Both the position numbers and the translations under genes were made by a program. Positions 22,103 to 32,506 of a stretch of DNA of 64,000 nt are shown here, piece after piece. Below the pieces are notes generated by a model. It saw nothing but the letters and a program-made list of their open reading frames with translations. It was not told the DNA's origin and did no database searches. Position 1 is the first letter of the stretch, and the number at the start of each line of letters is the position of its first letter. The DNA comes from Streptomyces sp. NBC_00273 (GTDB taxonomy: Bacteria > Actinomycetota > Actinomycetes > Streptomycetales > Streptomycetaceae). The DNA is taken from the NCBI RefSeq assembly GCF_036178145.1, contig NZ_CP108067.1:558001-622000 (forward strand). The letters are read 5' to 3'.

Positions 22103-25100
22103 TCAGAAGTTGCTGTTGCTGGTGGTGTTGCCGGGGGTGTCCTCGTCGAGGCCGCCACCGCCGTCGAGGGCGAGGTCGAGGAGGTCCTGGAGGTCCATCT
22201 CGTCGATGGACCCGCCCGGGTCGGCGGCGGCGCCCGCACCGGTGTCGGTGCCGGGGGCGTCGGGTCCGGCGAGCCGCAGGAGGGTGTCGAGGAGTCCCGC
22301 TTCGCGGATCCGGCCCATCGGAATGGTGGCCAGGGTCCGGCGCAGTTCCACGTCCTGCGGGTCGGTGTCGATTTCCATGCCGGCTGCGCCGGCCGTACCG
22401 CCGCCGCCCTCGGGGAAGAGTGTGCGCAGCAGGTGGCGGGTCAGGGCCTCGGGGTTGGGGTAGTCGAAGACGAGGCTGGACGGCAGCCGCAGGCCGCACG
22501 CGGCGCCCAGGCGGTTGCGCAGCTCGACCGCCGTGAGGGAGTCGAAGCCGAGGTCCTTGAAGGCCCGGTCGGCTGCGACGGCGTCCGCGGACGGGTGGCC
22601 GAGTGCTGCCGCCGCGTGCTCGCGCACGAGGTCGAGGAGCGCCGCGCCGCGGTCGTCCCCGGACAGTTCGGTGAGCTCGCGGAGTACGGCCGCCGACGGG
22701 TCGGCGGTCGCGGACGTGGCCGCGCCGGGGGCCTGCTCGCGCAGGGCGGCGCGTACCTCGGGCAGGTCGCCGACGAGCGGGCGGGGCCGTGCGGCGGCGA
22801 ACACCGGGGCGAACCGCTCCCAGTCGACGGAGGCCACGGTCACCGCCGCGTCCCGGCCGGCGAGGGCGCGTTCCAGGGCCAGCAGGTTCGTCCGCGGGTC
22901 CACGGGCGGCAGTCCGCGGCGGCTGAGCTGCTCCTCCGCGTCGCCTTCGGTGGCCATGCCCGCCTCGGCCCACGGTCCCCAGGCGATCGCCGTGGCGGCG
23001 AGCCCGCGGGCCGCGCGGCGTTCGGCGAGCGCGTCGAGGAAGGTGTTGGCGGCCGCGTACGCCCCTTGGCCGCCGCTGCCCCAGACGCCGGCGATGGAGG
23101 AGAACAGGACGAACGCGTCGAGGGAGTCCGGTGCGTCGAACAGCGCGTCGAGGTGGACGGCGCCGGCGGTCTTGGCGGTGACGACCCGGGCGAACCCGGG
23201 CAGGTCGGTGCCCGTGCCGGGCGGCTGGGAGACACCTGCGGCGTGCACGACCGCGCGGACGGGGGTGCCGTCGGCCGCCAGGCCCGCGACGAGTGCTTCG
23301 AGCGCGTCCCGGTCGGTGACGTCACAGGCCGCCAGGGTCACGGCCGCGCCGAGCGCTTCGAGTTCCGCGCGGGTCTCGCCCGCGCCGGGGGCGTCGGCGC
23401 CGCCGCGGCTGACGAGGACGAGCCGCTGCGCGCCGCGTTCGGCGAGGCGGCGTGCCACGTGCCGGCCGAGCGCGCCGGTGCCGCCGGTGATGAGCACGGT
23501 GCCGGCCGGGGTCCACCGCGGCGCGGGGCCGACGCCGGTCGACGGGGCGTGGGCGAGGCGTCGTACGAACGGGCCCGCGGCGCGGAGGGCGAGCTGGTCC
23601 TCGTCGCCCGCACCGGTGAGTACGGCCGAGAGCCGGGACAGGGCGCGCTCGTCGCTCGCCTCGGGCAGGTCCACGAGTCCGCCCCAGCGGTCGGGGTGCT
23701 CCAGTGCGACGACCCGGCCCAGGCCCCAGACCTGGGACTGGGCGGCGCCGCCGAGCGTGTCGCCGGGGACGGCGGCGACGGCGTCACGGGTGACGCACCA
23801 CAGGGGCGCGTCAGCGCAGCTGGCCGGCCCGTCGGGGCCGGTGAGTACCGAGACGAGGGCGGCCGTGACGGCCAGGCCGACGGGGACCGCCGGGTGCTCG
23901 GGGTGCGGGCGCTCGTCCAGTGCCAGCAGCGACAGGACGCCGGTGACGGGTCCGCCGGCGGCGGCCGCCGCGTCGCGCAGCGCCTCGTCCAGGTGCGTGC
24001 GCAGCACCGCCGGGTCGCTGTCTGCGACGTCGAGCGGGAGCGGCAGGATCCGGGCCCCGTCGCCGCTGATGCGGTCGGTCAGCGCGCGGACCCACGGGTC
24101 CGCGGCCTGCGCGGCGGGTACGGGGAGCAGCCAGGTGCCGTCGACGGTCGCGGGGGTGCCCCGGTCCGCGCCGGACCACGGCTGCCAGGTGACGCGGTAC
24201 AGGAGGGAGTCGGCCCGCTCCTGCGCCCGCTGCTCGCGCCGCCAAGCGGAGAGGGCGGGCAGTACGGCGCTGAGCGGCTGGTCGCCGTCGATGGCGAGCT
24301 CGTCGGCGAGGGCGGTCAGGTCGGCCCGCTCGACGACGTCCCAGAACCGGGCGTCGGTCTCGCTCCCGGCGGAGCCGTCCTGGGCGGGGCCGGTGCGCGC
24401 GGTGGCGGGCTCGGGCCAGTGGCGGCGGGACTGGAAGGGGTAGGTGGGCAGGTCGACGCGCCGGGCTCCGGCCGCGGTGGCGGCGAAGTACGCGCGCCAG
24501 TCGAGGGGGATGCCCCGGGTGTACGCGTGGGCGAGGGCGGTGGTGGCGGTCTCGGCTTCGGCGTCGGGGCGCGCGGCGCGCAGGACCGGCACGAACGTGG
24601 CGTCCTGCGTGACGCAGTCCTGGGCGAGGGCGGAGAGCACGCCGTCGGGTCCGAGTTCGAGGTACGTGGTGACTCCGGCGGCCTCGAGGGCGCGGATGCC
24701 GTCGAGGAAGCGGACGGCGTCGCGGACGTGCCGCACCCAGAAGTCGGCGGAGGCCATCTCGTCGGTGACGAGGGCGCCGGTCAGGTTCGATACGACCGGG
24801 ATGCGGGGGCTGCCGTATGTGATCTCCTCGGCCACCTTGCGGAAGTCGGCCAGCATGCCGTCCATGTGCGGCGAGTGGAACGCATGGCTGACGGTGAGCC
24901 GCTTGGACTTGCGGTCGGGGAACGCGGCCGCGATCGCGGTCGCCGCATCCTCGTCACCAGCCACCACGACCGACAGCGGACCGTTGATCGCCGCGATACT
25001 CACCCGGTCGGTCAGCAGCGGCAGCACCTCGGCCTCCGACGCCTGCACCGCGATCATCACACCGCCCGACGGCAGCGCCTGCATCAGACGCCCACGGGCG

Positions 25101-27025
25101 GCGACCAGCCCGCACGCGTCCTCCAGAGACAGCACGCCCGCCACATGGGCAGCGGTGATCTCACCGATGGAGTGACCGGAGAGGAAGTCCGGCCGCAGAC
25201 CCCACGATTCGAGGAGCCGGAACAGCGCCACCTCGACCGCGAACAGGGCCGGCTGGGCGTACTCCGTACGGTCCAGCACAGCGGCGTCCGACCCGAACAA
25301 AACGTCCTTCAGCGACAGTTCCAGCTTGTCGCACACCGCTTCCAGCGCGGCGGCGAACACCGGGTGGGTCTCGTACAGTTCACGGCCCATGCCGACCCGC
25401 TGGCTGCCCTGTCCGGTGAACAGGAACGCCAGCCCGCCCCCGGAGAGCGTCCCGCGGGTCAGCCCCGGCGTCTGCTCGTCGGCCGCGAGGGCTGCGAGGG
25501 CGCGCAGCAGGCCCGTACGGTCGCCCGCGGCGAACGCCGCCCGGTGTTCGAGGCCCGCGCGGCCGGTGGCCAGGGAGAAGGCCAGGTCCGGGAGGCCGGA
25601 GCCGTCCTCGGCAACGGCCTCCTCGGCGACGGTCAGCAGCCGGGCCGCCTGGGCGCGGAGCGCCTGCGGGCTCCTGGCCGACAGGACGTACGGAACCGGT
25701 CCGGCGGCCGAAGTCGGCGCCGTCGGGCGGTCCGTGGGCTCGGGGGCCTGCTCGATGATCGTGTGGGCGTTGGTGCCGCTGATGCCGAACGAGGACACCG
25801 CCGCCCGCCGCGGCCGACGGGTCTCGGGCCACGCCGTGGTCTGCGTCAGCAGGGCGATGTCACCGGCCGTCCAGTCGACGTGCGGGGTGGGCTCGTCCAC
25901 GTGGAGGGTCTGTGGGAGCACCCCGTGGCGCATGGCCAGCACCATCTTGATCACGCCCGCCACGCCTGCGGCGGCCTGCGTGTGACCGATGTTCGACTTG
26001 ATGGAGCCCAGCAGAAGCGGCTGGTCGGCCGGGCGGTCCTGGCCGTACGTGGCCAGCAGCGCCTGCGCCTCGATCGGGTCACCGAGCCGGGTACCCGTAC
26101 CGTGCGCCTCGACCGCGTCCACGTCGGCGGCCGACAGACCCGCGCTCGCGAGCGCGGCGCGGATCACCCGCTGCTGCGACGGACCGTTCGGGGCCGTCAG
26201 ACCGTTGCTGGCGCCGTCCTGGTTGACGGCCGAGCCGCGCACGACGGCCAGTACCGGGTGGCCGTGGCGCTGGGCGTCCGACAGCCGCTCCACGAGCAGC
26301 ATGCCGACGCCCTCGCCCCAGCCCGTACCGTCGGCCGCCGCCGCGAACGCCTTGCAGCGGCCGTCGGGGGCGAGCCCGCCCTGGTGGCTGAACTCGCTGA
26401 ACGTTCCGGGCGTCGACATCACCGTCACCCCGCCCGCGAGCGCGAGGGTGCATTCACCGCCCCGCAGTGCCTGGATCGCCCAGTGCAGGGCGACCAGCGA
26501 CGAGGAGCAGGCGGTGTCGACGGTGACGGCGGGGCCCTCCAGGCCGAGGGCGTAGGAGACGCGGCCGGACATGACGCTGCCCGCGTTGCCGGTCATCACG
26601 TGGCCGAGGACGCCGTCCGGGTCGTCGGAGCGCTCCAGCTGGGCGTCGTAGCCGCCGTACGAGGCGCCGACGAACACGCCGGCCCGGGTCCCGCGCAGCG
26701 ACGACGGGTCGATGCCCGCCCGCTCGATGGCCTCCCAGGAGGTTTCGAGGAGCAGGCGCTGCTGCGGGTCCATGGCGAGGGCCTCGCGCGGCGAGATGCC
26801 GAAGAAGTCCGCGTCGAAGGAGTCCGCGTCGTGGACGAATCCGCCCGCGAAGGTGTGGCGGTCGTCCTGTCCGGCGTACAGCTCGGCGGTGTCCCAGCCC
26901 CGGTTGCCGGGGAGTCCGGCGATCGCGTCGCCGCCGGTCTCGACGAGGTGCCACAGCTCCTCGGGGCTGCGGACGCCCCCGGGGTAGCGGCAGCTCATGG
27001 CGACGATCGCGATGGGGTCGTCGGC
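22103..27025 (-). other. Module 2.2: KS-AT-KR(A-type)-ACP plus tail docking domain
   Basis: The KS has [11 protein letters not shown] start is near 25420 with [12 protein letters not shown] and HAFH; much of the AT DNA is identical to module 1.7. A dimerisation element is present ([15 protein letters not shown]). The KR has no LDD ([11 protein letters not shown]) and has Trp in [11 protein letters not shown] (Trp 23081-23083), so A1-type. ACP GFDSL is near 22543. The tail belongs to the IPxxRx[15 protein letters not shown] class. Confidence 0.9.
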
Positions 27026-30000
27026 GAGGGCCGCGGCAGCGCCGGGCGTGGCGTCCGCGTCTGCGTCCAGGTCTGCGTCGTCGGTGTCTCCGAGGAGTTC
27101 GGCGCGCAGCTGGCGGGCGAGGGCGGTGGGCGTGGGGTGGTCGAAGACGAGCGTGGTGGCCAGGCGCAGTCCGGTGGCCGCGCCGAGACGGTTGCGCAGT
27201 TCGACGGCGGTCAGCGAGTCGAAGCCGAGGTCCTTGAACGCCTTGGCGGGCTCGACCTGTTCGGCCGAGGCGTGGCCGAGTACGGAGGCGACCTGCGCCC
27301 TCACCAGGTCCAGCAGGGCGCGGTCCTGTTCGGGGCGGGTGAGGCCGGTCAGCCGTTCGGCGAGCGGGGTGCCCGCGTCGGTACGGGTGCGCGCGGTACG
27401 GCGCCCGGCCGCGCCGAGGAGTTCGCGGAACACGGGGGCGACGGGGCCGGGTGCGGCGGCGTCGCGCAGTGCGGCGGGGTTGAGGCGGGCGGGGACGAGG
27501 ACGGGCCGGCCGCAGGCCAGCGCCGCGTCCAGCAGGGCCATGCCGTCGGCGGCGGTCAGGGCGCCCATGCCGTGCTGCTCCATGCGTCGCAGCTGCGTCT
27601 CGTCGAGGCCGGCGGTCATGCCGCTGGCGTCGGCCCACAGGCCCCAGGCGAGGGCGGTGGCCGACAGGCCCTGGTGGTGGCGGTGCTGGGCGAGGGCGTC
27701 CAGGAAAACGTTGGCGCAGGCGTAGTTGGCCTGGCCCGCGCTGCCGAGGGTGCCGGCGATGGCGGAGTAGAGGACGAACGCCGTCACCGGCAGGTCGCGC
27801 GTGAGTTCGTGCAGGTGGAGGGCGGCGACGGCCTTCGGCCGCAGGACGGTGTCCAGGCGCTCGGGGGTGAGGGATCCGAGCACGCCGTCGTCGAGGACGC
27901 CCGCCGTGTGGATCACGGTGGTGAGCGGGTGCTCGGCGGGGATGCCGGCCAGGACGGCGGCGAGGGCGTCTCGGTCGGCGGCGTCGCACGCCGCCCAGGT
28001 GACCTCGGCGCCCAGCGCGGCCAGTTCCGCGGTGCGTGCGGCGGCGCCGGGCGCGTCGGCGCCGCGGCGGCTGAGCAGCAGCAGGTGGCGTACGCCGTGG
28101 GCGGTGACGAGGTGCCGGGCGACGATCCCGGCGAGGGTGCCGGAGCCGCCGGTTATCAGGGCGGTGCCGTCCGGGTCGATGACGACGGCGTCGGCCGCCG
28201 GGGCGGCGGCGGGCGGGGTGCGGCGCAGCCTCGGTACGTGGACGGCCCCGTCGCGCAGCAGCAGCTCGGGCTCGCCGGAGGCGAGGGCCGCGGCGAGGAG
28301 TGCGCTCTCGTCCGGGTCGGCGGGGCCGGCCAGGTCGCGGACGTCGGCGAGGAGGAAGCGGCCGGGGTTCTCGGTCTCCGCCGAACGCAGCAGCCCCCGG
28401 ACGGCGGCGTGCGGGAGGTCCTCGCCGCCTTCGCCGGGCCCGGCGACCGCGCCGCCGGTCACGACGACCAGGCGGGACGCCTCGAACCGGGTGTCGGCGG
28501 ACCAGGCGCGCACGAGGGCGAGCGCCCGGTGCGCGGCCTCGCGCAGGGTGTCCTCCGCGAGGGGGCCGCTCTGGCGGGGGAAGGGTGCCAGGACGTACGC
28601 CGGTACGGGCAGGCCCGCGTCGACCGCCGCGCCCAGCTCGGCCAGGTCGGCGTAGCGGGTGGCCCGGCCGAAGCCGGTGGGGCCGAGGACGGCCCAGCCG
28701 CCGGCGGGCTCGGCCGCGACGACGTCCGGCCGGAGCGGCAGCGGCGCCCAGTCGAGCTGGAACAGCGCCTCGCGCAGGACGGCCGGTACCTGCAGCGGGG
28801 CGCCGGTCGTCCCGGTGGTCCCGTCCGTGAACGGCCGCGGGGCCAGTCGGCCGATGGTCGCGACCGGGTCGCCGAGGTCGTCGGCGAGGTCCAGGGCGAA
28901 CGCGCCGTCGGCGGCCGGCCGGATACGGACGCGCAGGGCTCCCGCGCCCTGCGCGTGCAGGGTCACGTCCGACCAGGCACTGCCCGGCCCGACGCCCGGG
29001 CCCGGGCGGTCGGCGTACGGGAGTGCCAGGGCGAGCGCGGTGTGCGCGGCGGCGTCCAGCAGCGCCGGGTGCAGGCCGAAGTCGGCCGCGTGCGGGCGCA
29101 CCTGCGGGTCGCTCTCGGGCAGGCGCACCTGGGCGAAGTACGCGCCGTCGAGGTGCCAGGCCGCCTCGACGGTGGCGTGGAGGTCGTCGGTGGCGACAGC
29201 TTCCGCGCCGGCGGGAGGCCACGCGGCCAGGTCGAAGGCCGTGGCCCGCGCGGCGGGCGCGAGGGCGCCGTGGGCGTGGCGCGTCCACCTGGTGTCGGCG
29301 GTGGCGTCGTCCTCCGGCCGGGCGGACACGGTGAAGGTACGGCGGCCCTGCTCGTCGGGGCTCTCGACGAGCACCTGGACGCGGACGCCGCCGTCGGCGG
29401 GCAGCGCGAGCGGCGCGTCGAGCACCAGCTCCTCGACGTGCCCGCAGCCGGCCTGGTCGCCCGCGCGTACGGCGAGTTCGACGAACGCGGCGCCGGACAG
29501 GACGGCCGTGCCGGCCACGGTGTGGCCGGCGAGCCACGGCTGGGTGCGGAGCGAGAGCCGGCCGGTGCACAGCACCTGCTCGGAGCCGGCCAGGGTGACG
29601 GCCGCGCCGAGCAGCGGGTGCGCGGCCGGGTCGAGTCCGGCGACGCTGACGTCGCCGGCGGGCGCGGCACCGGGCTCCAGCCAGTAGCGCTCGTGCTGGA
29701 AGGCGTAGGTGGGCAGGTCGATGCGCTGGGCGCCGGTGCCTGCGAAGTACGCCTGCCAGTCGACGGTGGCGCCGTGGGCGTGGGCGCGGGCGAGGGCGGC
29801 GAGGGCCGTCTCGGGTTCGGGCCGGCCGGCGCGCAGTGCGGGGACGAAGGCCGCGTTCTCGCCGGTGACGCAGTCCTGGGCGAGCGCGGACAGCACGCCG
29901 TCGGGGCCGAGTTCGACGTACGTGGTGACTCCGGCGGCCTCCAGGGCGCGGACGCCGTCGAGGAAGCGGACGCCCTCGCGGACGTGACGGACCCAGAACT

Positions 30001-32416
30001 CGGCGGAGGCCATCTCGTCGGTGACGAGGGCGCCGGTCAGGTTGGAGACGACCGGGATGCGGGGGCTTTCGTACGTCAGCCCCGCCACGACCTGGCGGAA
30101 GGCGTCGAGCATGCCGTCCATGTGCGGCGAGTGGAACGCGTGGCTGACGGCGAGCCGCTTCGTCTTCCGGTCGGGGAACTCCTCGGCGATCGCCGCCGCG
30201 GCGCCCTCGTCACCAGCGACGACCACCGACTGAGGGCCGTTGACCGCCGCGATGCCCACCCGGTCGGTGAGCAGCGGCAGGACCTCGTCCTCGGAGGCCT
30301 GGACGGCGATCATGGCGCCGCCGGCGGGCAGCGCCTGCATGAGGCGTCCCCGCGCGGCGACCAGGGTGCACGCGTCGTCCAGGGAGAACACGCCGGCGAC
30401 GTGCGCGGCGGCGATCTCGCCGATGGAGTGGCCGGAGACGAAGTCCGGCCGCAGACCCCAGGATTCGAGGAGCCGGAACAGCGCCACCTCGACGGCGAAC
30501 AGCGCGGGCTGGGCGCACCCCGTACGGTCCAGCACGGCGGCGTCGGACCCGAACAGGACGTCCTTCAGCGGGAGTTCCAGCCGTGCGCACACCGCGTCGA
30601 GGGCGTCCGCGAACACCGGGTGGGTCTCGTACAGTTCGCGGCCCATGCCGGGGCGCTGGCTGCCCTGGCCCGTGAACAGGAACGCGGTGCGGCCCTCGGT
30701 GACGCTGTCCGTGACCAGGCCCGCGGCCTCCTGGCCGGCGGCGAGCGCGGCGAGGGCGGCGGCGAGGTCCTCGTCCGTACGGCCGAGGAGCACCGCGCGG
30801 TGTTCGAGGGCGCCGCGCGTGGTGGCGAGGGAGTAGCCGAGGTCGAGGGCCGGGGTAGCGCCGTCCTGGGCGCGGGCGGCGATCAGGCGGGCGGCCTGGG
30901 CGCGCAGGGCTGCGGCGCTGCGGGCCGACAGCGTCCAGGGGAGCACGGCGGGCCCGGCGGCGGTCGGGACGGGGGCCCGGGAGGGCGTCTCACCCTCCGG
31001 GGCCTCACCCTCCGGTCGCTCCTCCTGCGGGGCCTGCTCGATGATGGTGTGCGCGTTGGTGCCGCTCACACCGAAGGCGGAGACGGCCGCCCTGCGCGGG
31101 GCCCCGGTCTCGGGCCACGCCATGGACTCGGTCAGCAGCGACACCGCTCCGCTCGACCAGTCGACGTCGGGGGTCGGCTCGTCGACGTGCAGGGTCCGCG
31201 GCAGCACCCCGTGGCGGATCGCCATGACCGTCTTGATGATGCCGGCGACACCGGCGGCGGCCTGCGTGTGGCCGATGTTGGACTTGAGGGAGCCCAGGCG
31301 CAGCGGCCGGCCCTGCGGGCGGTCCTGGCCGTATGTGGCCAGCAGGGCCTGCGCCTCGATGGGGTCCCCGAGCCGGGTGCCCGTGCCGTGGGCCTCGACG
31401 GCGTCGACCTCGGCGGCCGACAGCCGGGCGTTCTCCAGGGCCTGGCGGATGACGCGCTGCTGGGAGGGGCCGTTGGGGGCGGTCAGGCCGTTGCTGGCGC
31501 CGTCCTGGTTGACGGCTGAGCCACGGACCACGGCGAGCACGGGGTGCCCGTTGCGGCGGGCATCGGAGAGGCGCTCCACCAGGAGGACGCCGACGCCCTC
31601 GGACCAGCCGGTGCCGTCGGCGGCCGCCGCGAACGACTTGCAGCGCCCGTCGGCGGCGAGGCCGCGCTGACGGCTGAACTCGACGAACACGTCGGGGGTG
31701 GGCATCACGCAGACGCCGCCGACCAGGGCGAGCGTGCACTCGCGCTGGCGCAGGGCCTGCCCGGCCAGGTGCAGGGCCACGAGGGAGGAGGAGCAGGCCG
31801 TGTCGATGGTCGCGGCGGGCCCCTCCAGGCCGAGGACGTAGCTGACCCGGCCCGACAGCACGCTCGTCGCGCCACCCGTCAGGAGCAGCCCTTCTAGCCC
31901 CTCCGGGACCTCCCGCAGGTCGGCCCCGTACCCCATGGCGCCCGCGCCGATGTAGACGCCGGTACGGCTGCCGCGCACGGACGCCGGATCGATTCCGGCC
32001 CGCTCGAACACCTCCCAGGAGGCTTCCAGGATCTGGCGCTGCTGCGGGTCCATGGCGAGGGCCTCGCGCGGCGATATGCCGAAGAATCCGGGGTCGAACA
32101 CGGTGGCGTCGGTGAGGAATCCGCCGCCGGTGTTGTAGAAGGTGCCCTTGCGGTCGGGGTCGGGGTCGGCGAGGGAGGCGATGTCCCAGCCGCGGTCCCC
32201 GGGAAATCCGGTGATGGCGTCACCGCCCTCGGCGACCAGCCGCCACAGGTCCTCCGGGGAGCCCACTCCGCCCGGGAAGCGGCAGCTCATCGCGACGATG
32301 GCGAGGGGCTCGTGGGCGTCCTGCTCGACCTCCTGGAGACGGCGGCGGGCCCGCCGCAGCTCCGTGGTCATCCACTTCAGGTTTTCGAGAAGCTTTTCTT
32401 CGTTCGCGCCGGCCAC
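22103..32416 (-). CDS. PKS-2: two-module type I polyketide synthase (3,437 aa)
   Basis: This complete gene starts at GTG (32414-32416) and ends at TGA (22103-22105). Residues 1-38 are a head docking domain ([15 protein letters not shown]..) of the DEBS3-like type. Module 2.1 has KS 39-454, AT 580-909, a DH at 934-1190 that looks damaged, a KR (NADPH motif near 1422) and an ACP (Ser near 1732). Module 2.2 has KS 1804-2215, AT 2332-2662, an A-type KR (NADPH motif near 2975, Trp near 3111) and an ACP (Ser near 3291). Residues 3329 to the end form a tail of another class, with [19 protein letters not shown] followed by [15 protein letters not shown]. Both ATs carry GHSIG and HAFH, meaning malonyl-CoA. 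The subunit adds two C2 units between PKS-1 and PKS-3. It lies 90 nt after PKS-1 and has a full-strength ribosome-binding site. Confidence 0.98.
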   Translation of the reverse strand: MAGANEEKLLENLKWMTTELRRARRRLQEVEQDAHEPLAIVAMSCRFPGGVGSPEDLWRLVAEGGDAITGFPGDRGWDIASLADPDPDRKGTFYNTGGGFLTDATVFDPGFFGISPREALAMDPQQRQILEASWEVFERAGIDPASVRGSRTGVYIGAGAMGYGADLREVPEGLEGLLLTGGATSVLSGRVSYVLGLEGPAATIDTACSSSLVALHLAGQALRQRECTLALVGGVCVMPTPDVFVEFSRQRGLAADGRCKSFAAAADGTGWSEGVGVLLVERLSDARRNGHPVLAVVRGSAVNQDGASNGLTAPNGPSQQRVIRQALENARLSAAEVDAVEAHGTGTRLGDPIEAQALLATYGQDRPQGRPLRLGSLKSNIGHTQAAAGVAGIIKTVMAIRHGVLPRTLHVDEPTPDVDWSSGAVSLLTESMAWPETGAPRRAAVSAFGVSGTNAHTIIEQAPQEERPEGEAPEGETPSRAPVPTAAGPAVLPWTLSARSAAALRAQAARLIAARAQDGATPALDLGYSLATTRGALEHRAVLLGRTDEDLAAALAALAAGQEAAGLVTDSVTEGRTAFLFTGQGSQRPGMGRELYETHPVFADALDAVCARLELPLKDVLFGSDAAVLDRTGCAQPALFAVEVALFRLLESWGLRPDFVSGHSIGEIAAAHVAGVFSLDDACTLVAARGRLMQALPAGGAMIAVQASEDEVLPLLTDRVGIAAVNGPQSVVVAGDEGAAAAIAEEFPDRKTKRLAVSHAFHSPHMDGMLDAFRQVVAGLTYESPRIPVVSNLTGALVTDEMASAEFWVRHVREGVRFLDGVRALEAAGVTTYVELGPDGVLSALAQDCVTGENAAFVPALRAGRPEPETALAALARAHAHGATVDWQAYFAGTGAQRIDLPTYAFQHERYWLEPGAAPAGDVSVAGLDPAAHPLLGAAVTLAGSEQVLCTGRLSLRTQPWLAGHTVAGTAVLSGAAFVELAVRAGDQAGCGHVEELVLDAPLALPADGGVRVQVLVESPDEQGRRTFTVSARPEDDATADTRWTRHAHGALAPAARATAFDLAAWPPAGAEAVATDDLHATVEAAWHLDGAYFAQVRLPESDPQVRPHAADFGLHPALLDAAAHTALALALPYADRPGPGVGPGSAWSDVTLHAQGAGALRVRIRPAADGAFALDLADDLGDPVATIGRLAPRPFTDGTTGTTGAPLQVPAVLREALFQLDWAPLPLRPDVVAAEPAGGWAVLGPTGFGRATRYADLAELGAAVDAGLPVPAYVLAPFPRQSGPLAEDTLREAAHRALALVRAWSADTRFEASRLVVVTGGAVAGPGEGGEDLPHAAVRGLLRSAETENPGRFLLADVRDLAGPADPDESALLAAALASGEPELLLRDGAVHVPRLRRTPPAAAPAADAVVIDPDGTALITGGSGTLAGIVARHLVTAHGVRHLLLLSRRGADAPGAAARTAELAALGAEVTWAACDAADRDALAAVLAGIPAEHPLTTVIHTAGVLDDGVLGSLTPERLDTVLRPKAVAALHLHELTRDLPVTAFVLYSAIAGTLGSAGQANYACANVFLDALAQHRHHQGLSATALAWGLWADASGMTAGLDETQLRRMEQHGMGALTAADGMALLDAALACGRPVLVPARLNPAALRDAAAPGPVAPVFRELLGAAGRRTARTRTDAGTPLAERLTGLTRPEQDRALLDLVRAQVASVLGHASAEQVEPAKAFKDLGFDSLTAVELRNRLGAATGLRLATTLVFDHPTPTALARQLRAELLGDTDDADLDADADATPGAAAALADDPIAIVAMSCRYPGGVRSPEELWHLVETGGDAIAGLPGNRGWDTAELYAGQDDRHTFAGGFVHDADSFDADFFGISPREALAMDPQQRLLLETSWEAIERAGIDPSSLRGTRAGVFVGASYGGYDAQLERSDDPDGVLGHVMTGNAGSVMSGRVSYALGLEGPAVTVDTACSSSLVALHWAIQALRGGECTLALAGGVTVMSTPGTFSEFSHQGGLAPDGRCKAFAAAADGTGWGEGVGMLLVERLSDAQRHGHPVLAVVRGSAVNQDGASNGLTAPNGPSQQRVIRAALASAGLSAADVDAVEAHGTGTRLGDPIEAQALLATYGQDRPADQPLLLGSIKSNIGHTQAAAGVAGVIKMVLAMRHGVLPQTLHVDEPTPHVDWTAGDIALLTQTTAWPETRRPRRAAVSSFGISGTNAHTIIEQAPEPTDRPTAPTSAAGPVPYVLSARSPQALRAQAARLLTVAEEAVAEDGSGLPDLAFSLATGRAGLEHRAAFAAGDRTGLLRALAALAADEQTPGLTRGTLSGGGLAFLFTGQGSQRVGMGRELYETHPVFAAALEAVCDKLELSLKDVLFGSDAAVLDRTEYAQPALFAVEVALFRLLESWGLRPDFLSGHSIGEITAAHVAGVLSLEDACGLVAARGRLMQALPSGGVMIAVQASEAEVLPLLTDRVSIAAINGPLSVVVAGDEDAATAIAAAFPDRKSKRLTVSHAFHSPHMDGMLADFRKVAEEITYGSPRIPVVSNLTGALVTDEMASADFWVRHVRDAVRFLDGIRALEAAGVTTYLELGPDGVLSALAQDCVTQDATFVPVLRAARPDAEAETATTALAHAYTRGIPLDWRAYFAATAAGARRVDLPTYPFQSRRHWPEPATARTGPAQDGSAGSETDARFWDVVERADLTALADELAIDGDQPLSAVLPALSAWRREQRAQERADSLLYRVTWQPWSGADRGTPATVDGTWLLPVPAAQAADPWVRALTDRISGDGARILPLPLDVADSDPAVLRTHLDEALRDAAAAAGGPVTGVLSLLALDERPHPEHPAVPVGLAVTAALVSVLTGPDGPASCADAPLWCVTRDAVAAVPGDTLGGAAQSQVWGLGRVVALEHPDRWGGLVDLPEASDERALSRLSAVLTGAGDEDQLALRAAGPFVRRLAHAPSTGVGPAPRWTPAGTVLITGGTGALGRHVARRLAERGAQRLVLVSRGGADAPGAGETRAELEALGAAVTLAACDVTDRDALEALVAGLAADGTPVRAVVHAAGVSQPPGTGTDLPGFARVVTAKTAGAVHLDALFDAPDSLDAFVLFSSIAGVWGSGGQGAYAAANTFLDALAERRAARGLAATAIAWGPWAEAGMATEGDAEEQLSRRGLPPVDPRTNLLALERALAGRDAAVTVASVDWERFAPVFAAARPRPLVGDLPEVRAALREQAPGAATSATADPSAAVLRELTELSGDDRGAALLDLVREHAAAALGHPSADAVAADRAFKDLGFDSLTAVELRNRLGAACGLRLPSSLVFDYPNPEALTRHLLRTLFPEGGGGTAGAAGMEIDTDPQDVELRRTLATIPMGRIREAGLLDTLLRLAGPDAPGTDTGAGAAADPGGSIDEMDLQDLLDLALDGGGGLDEDTPGNTTSNSNF
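24651..25009 (-). repeat. 359-nt perfect repeat in the AT of module 2.2
   Basis: Read base by base, this tract is identical to 35001-35359 in the AT of module 1.7. It covers the C-terminal half of the AT, including the HAFH box. The two copies are in different genes 10,350 bp apart. Confidence 0.95.
27026..32416 (-). other. Module 2.1: head docking, KS-AT-(degenerate DH)-KR-ACP
   Basis: KS is intact (IDTACSSSL). AT start is near 30680 with GHSIG and HAFH. The DH keeps its His in [10 protein letters not shown] (the motif Pro is Ser) and DxxxH (Asp 29054-29056). Relative to module 3.1 it lacks about 14 residues around 29165-29195, including the YGPAF motif, so it is probably inactive. The KR has LDD and Tyr (27722-27724), but the catalytic Ser is Ala (27761-27763). 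ACP GFDSL is near 27220. The outcome could be a hydroxyl or a ketone. Confidence 0.88.
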
Positions 32417-32423
32417 TGGAACG

Positions 32424-32432
32424 TCACCTCCT
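32424..32432 (-). promoter_or_regulatory. Strong ribosome-binding site of PKS-2
   Basis: The minus strand reads AGGAGGTGA, an essentially complete match to the anti-Shine-Dalgarno sequence of 16S rRNA. It lies 7 nt before the GTG start. This suggests PKS-2 is initiated efficiently by itself rather than depending on coupling across the 90-nt gap from PKS-1. Confidence 0.85.
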
Positions 32433-32463
32433 GGAGAAATGCGGAATGCATACGGGATTCGGA

Positions 32464-32502
32464 ATCGGCTGGGAAAGCCGATCGGGCATCGGATCGGGCA
32501 TC
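32464..32502. other. Small hairpin and direct repeat in the PKS-1/PKS-2 gap
   Basis: A 7-bp perfect stem (32464-32470 with 32476-32482, 5-nt loop) is followed by two exact copies of GATCGGGCATC (32480-32490 and 32492-32502), immediately downstream of the PKS-1 stop. The stem is too short to be a convincing terminator. With only 90 nt between the genes they are probably co-transcribed. The rest of the gap holds only the PKS-2 ribosome-binding site. Confidence 0.45.
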
Positions 32503-32506
32503 AGGT

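Noticed and set aside
12779..31519. An 18.7-kb open frame on the plus strand opposite PKS-3 and PKS-2
   Set aside because: It crosses the PKS-2/PKS-3 boundary, has Arg/Gly/Val-rich low-complexity translation, no domain motifs and no ribosome-binding site. It is the usual antisense shadow of high-GC coding DNA with strong third-position bias.
32464..32482. Terminator between PKS-1 and PKS-2
   Set aside because: The stem is only 7 bp and has no U-run; the 90-nt gap and gene order favour co-transcription.
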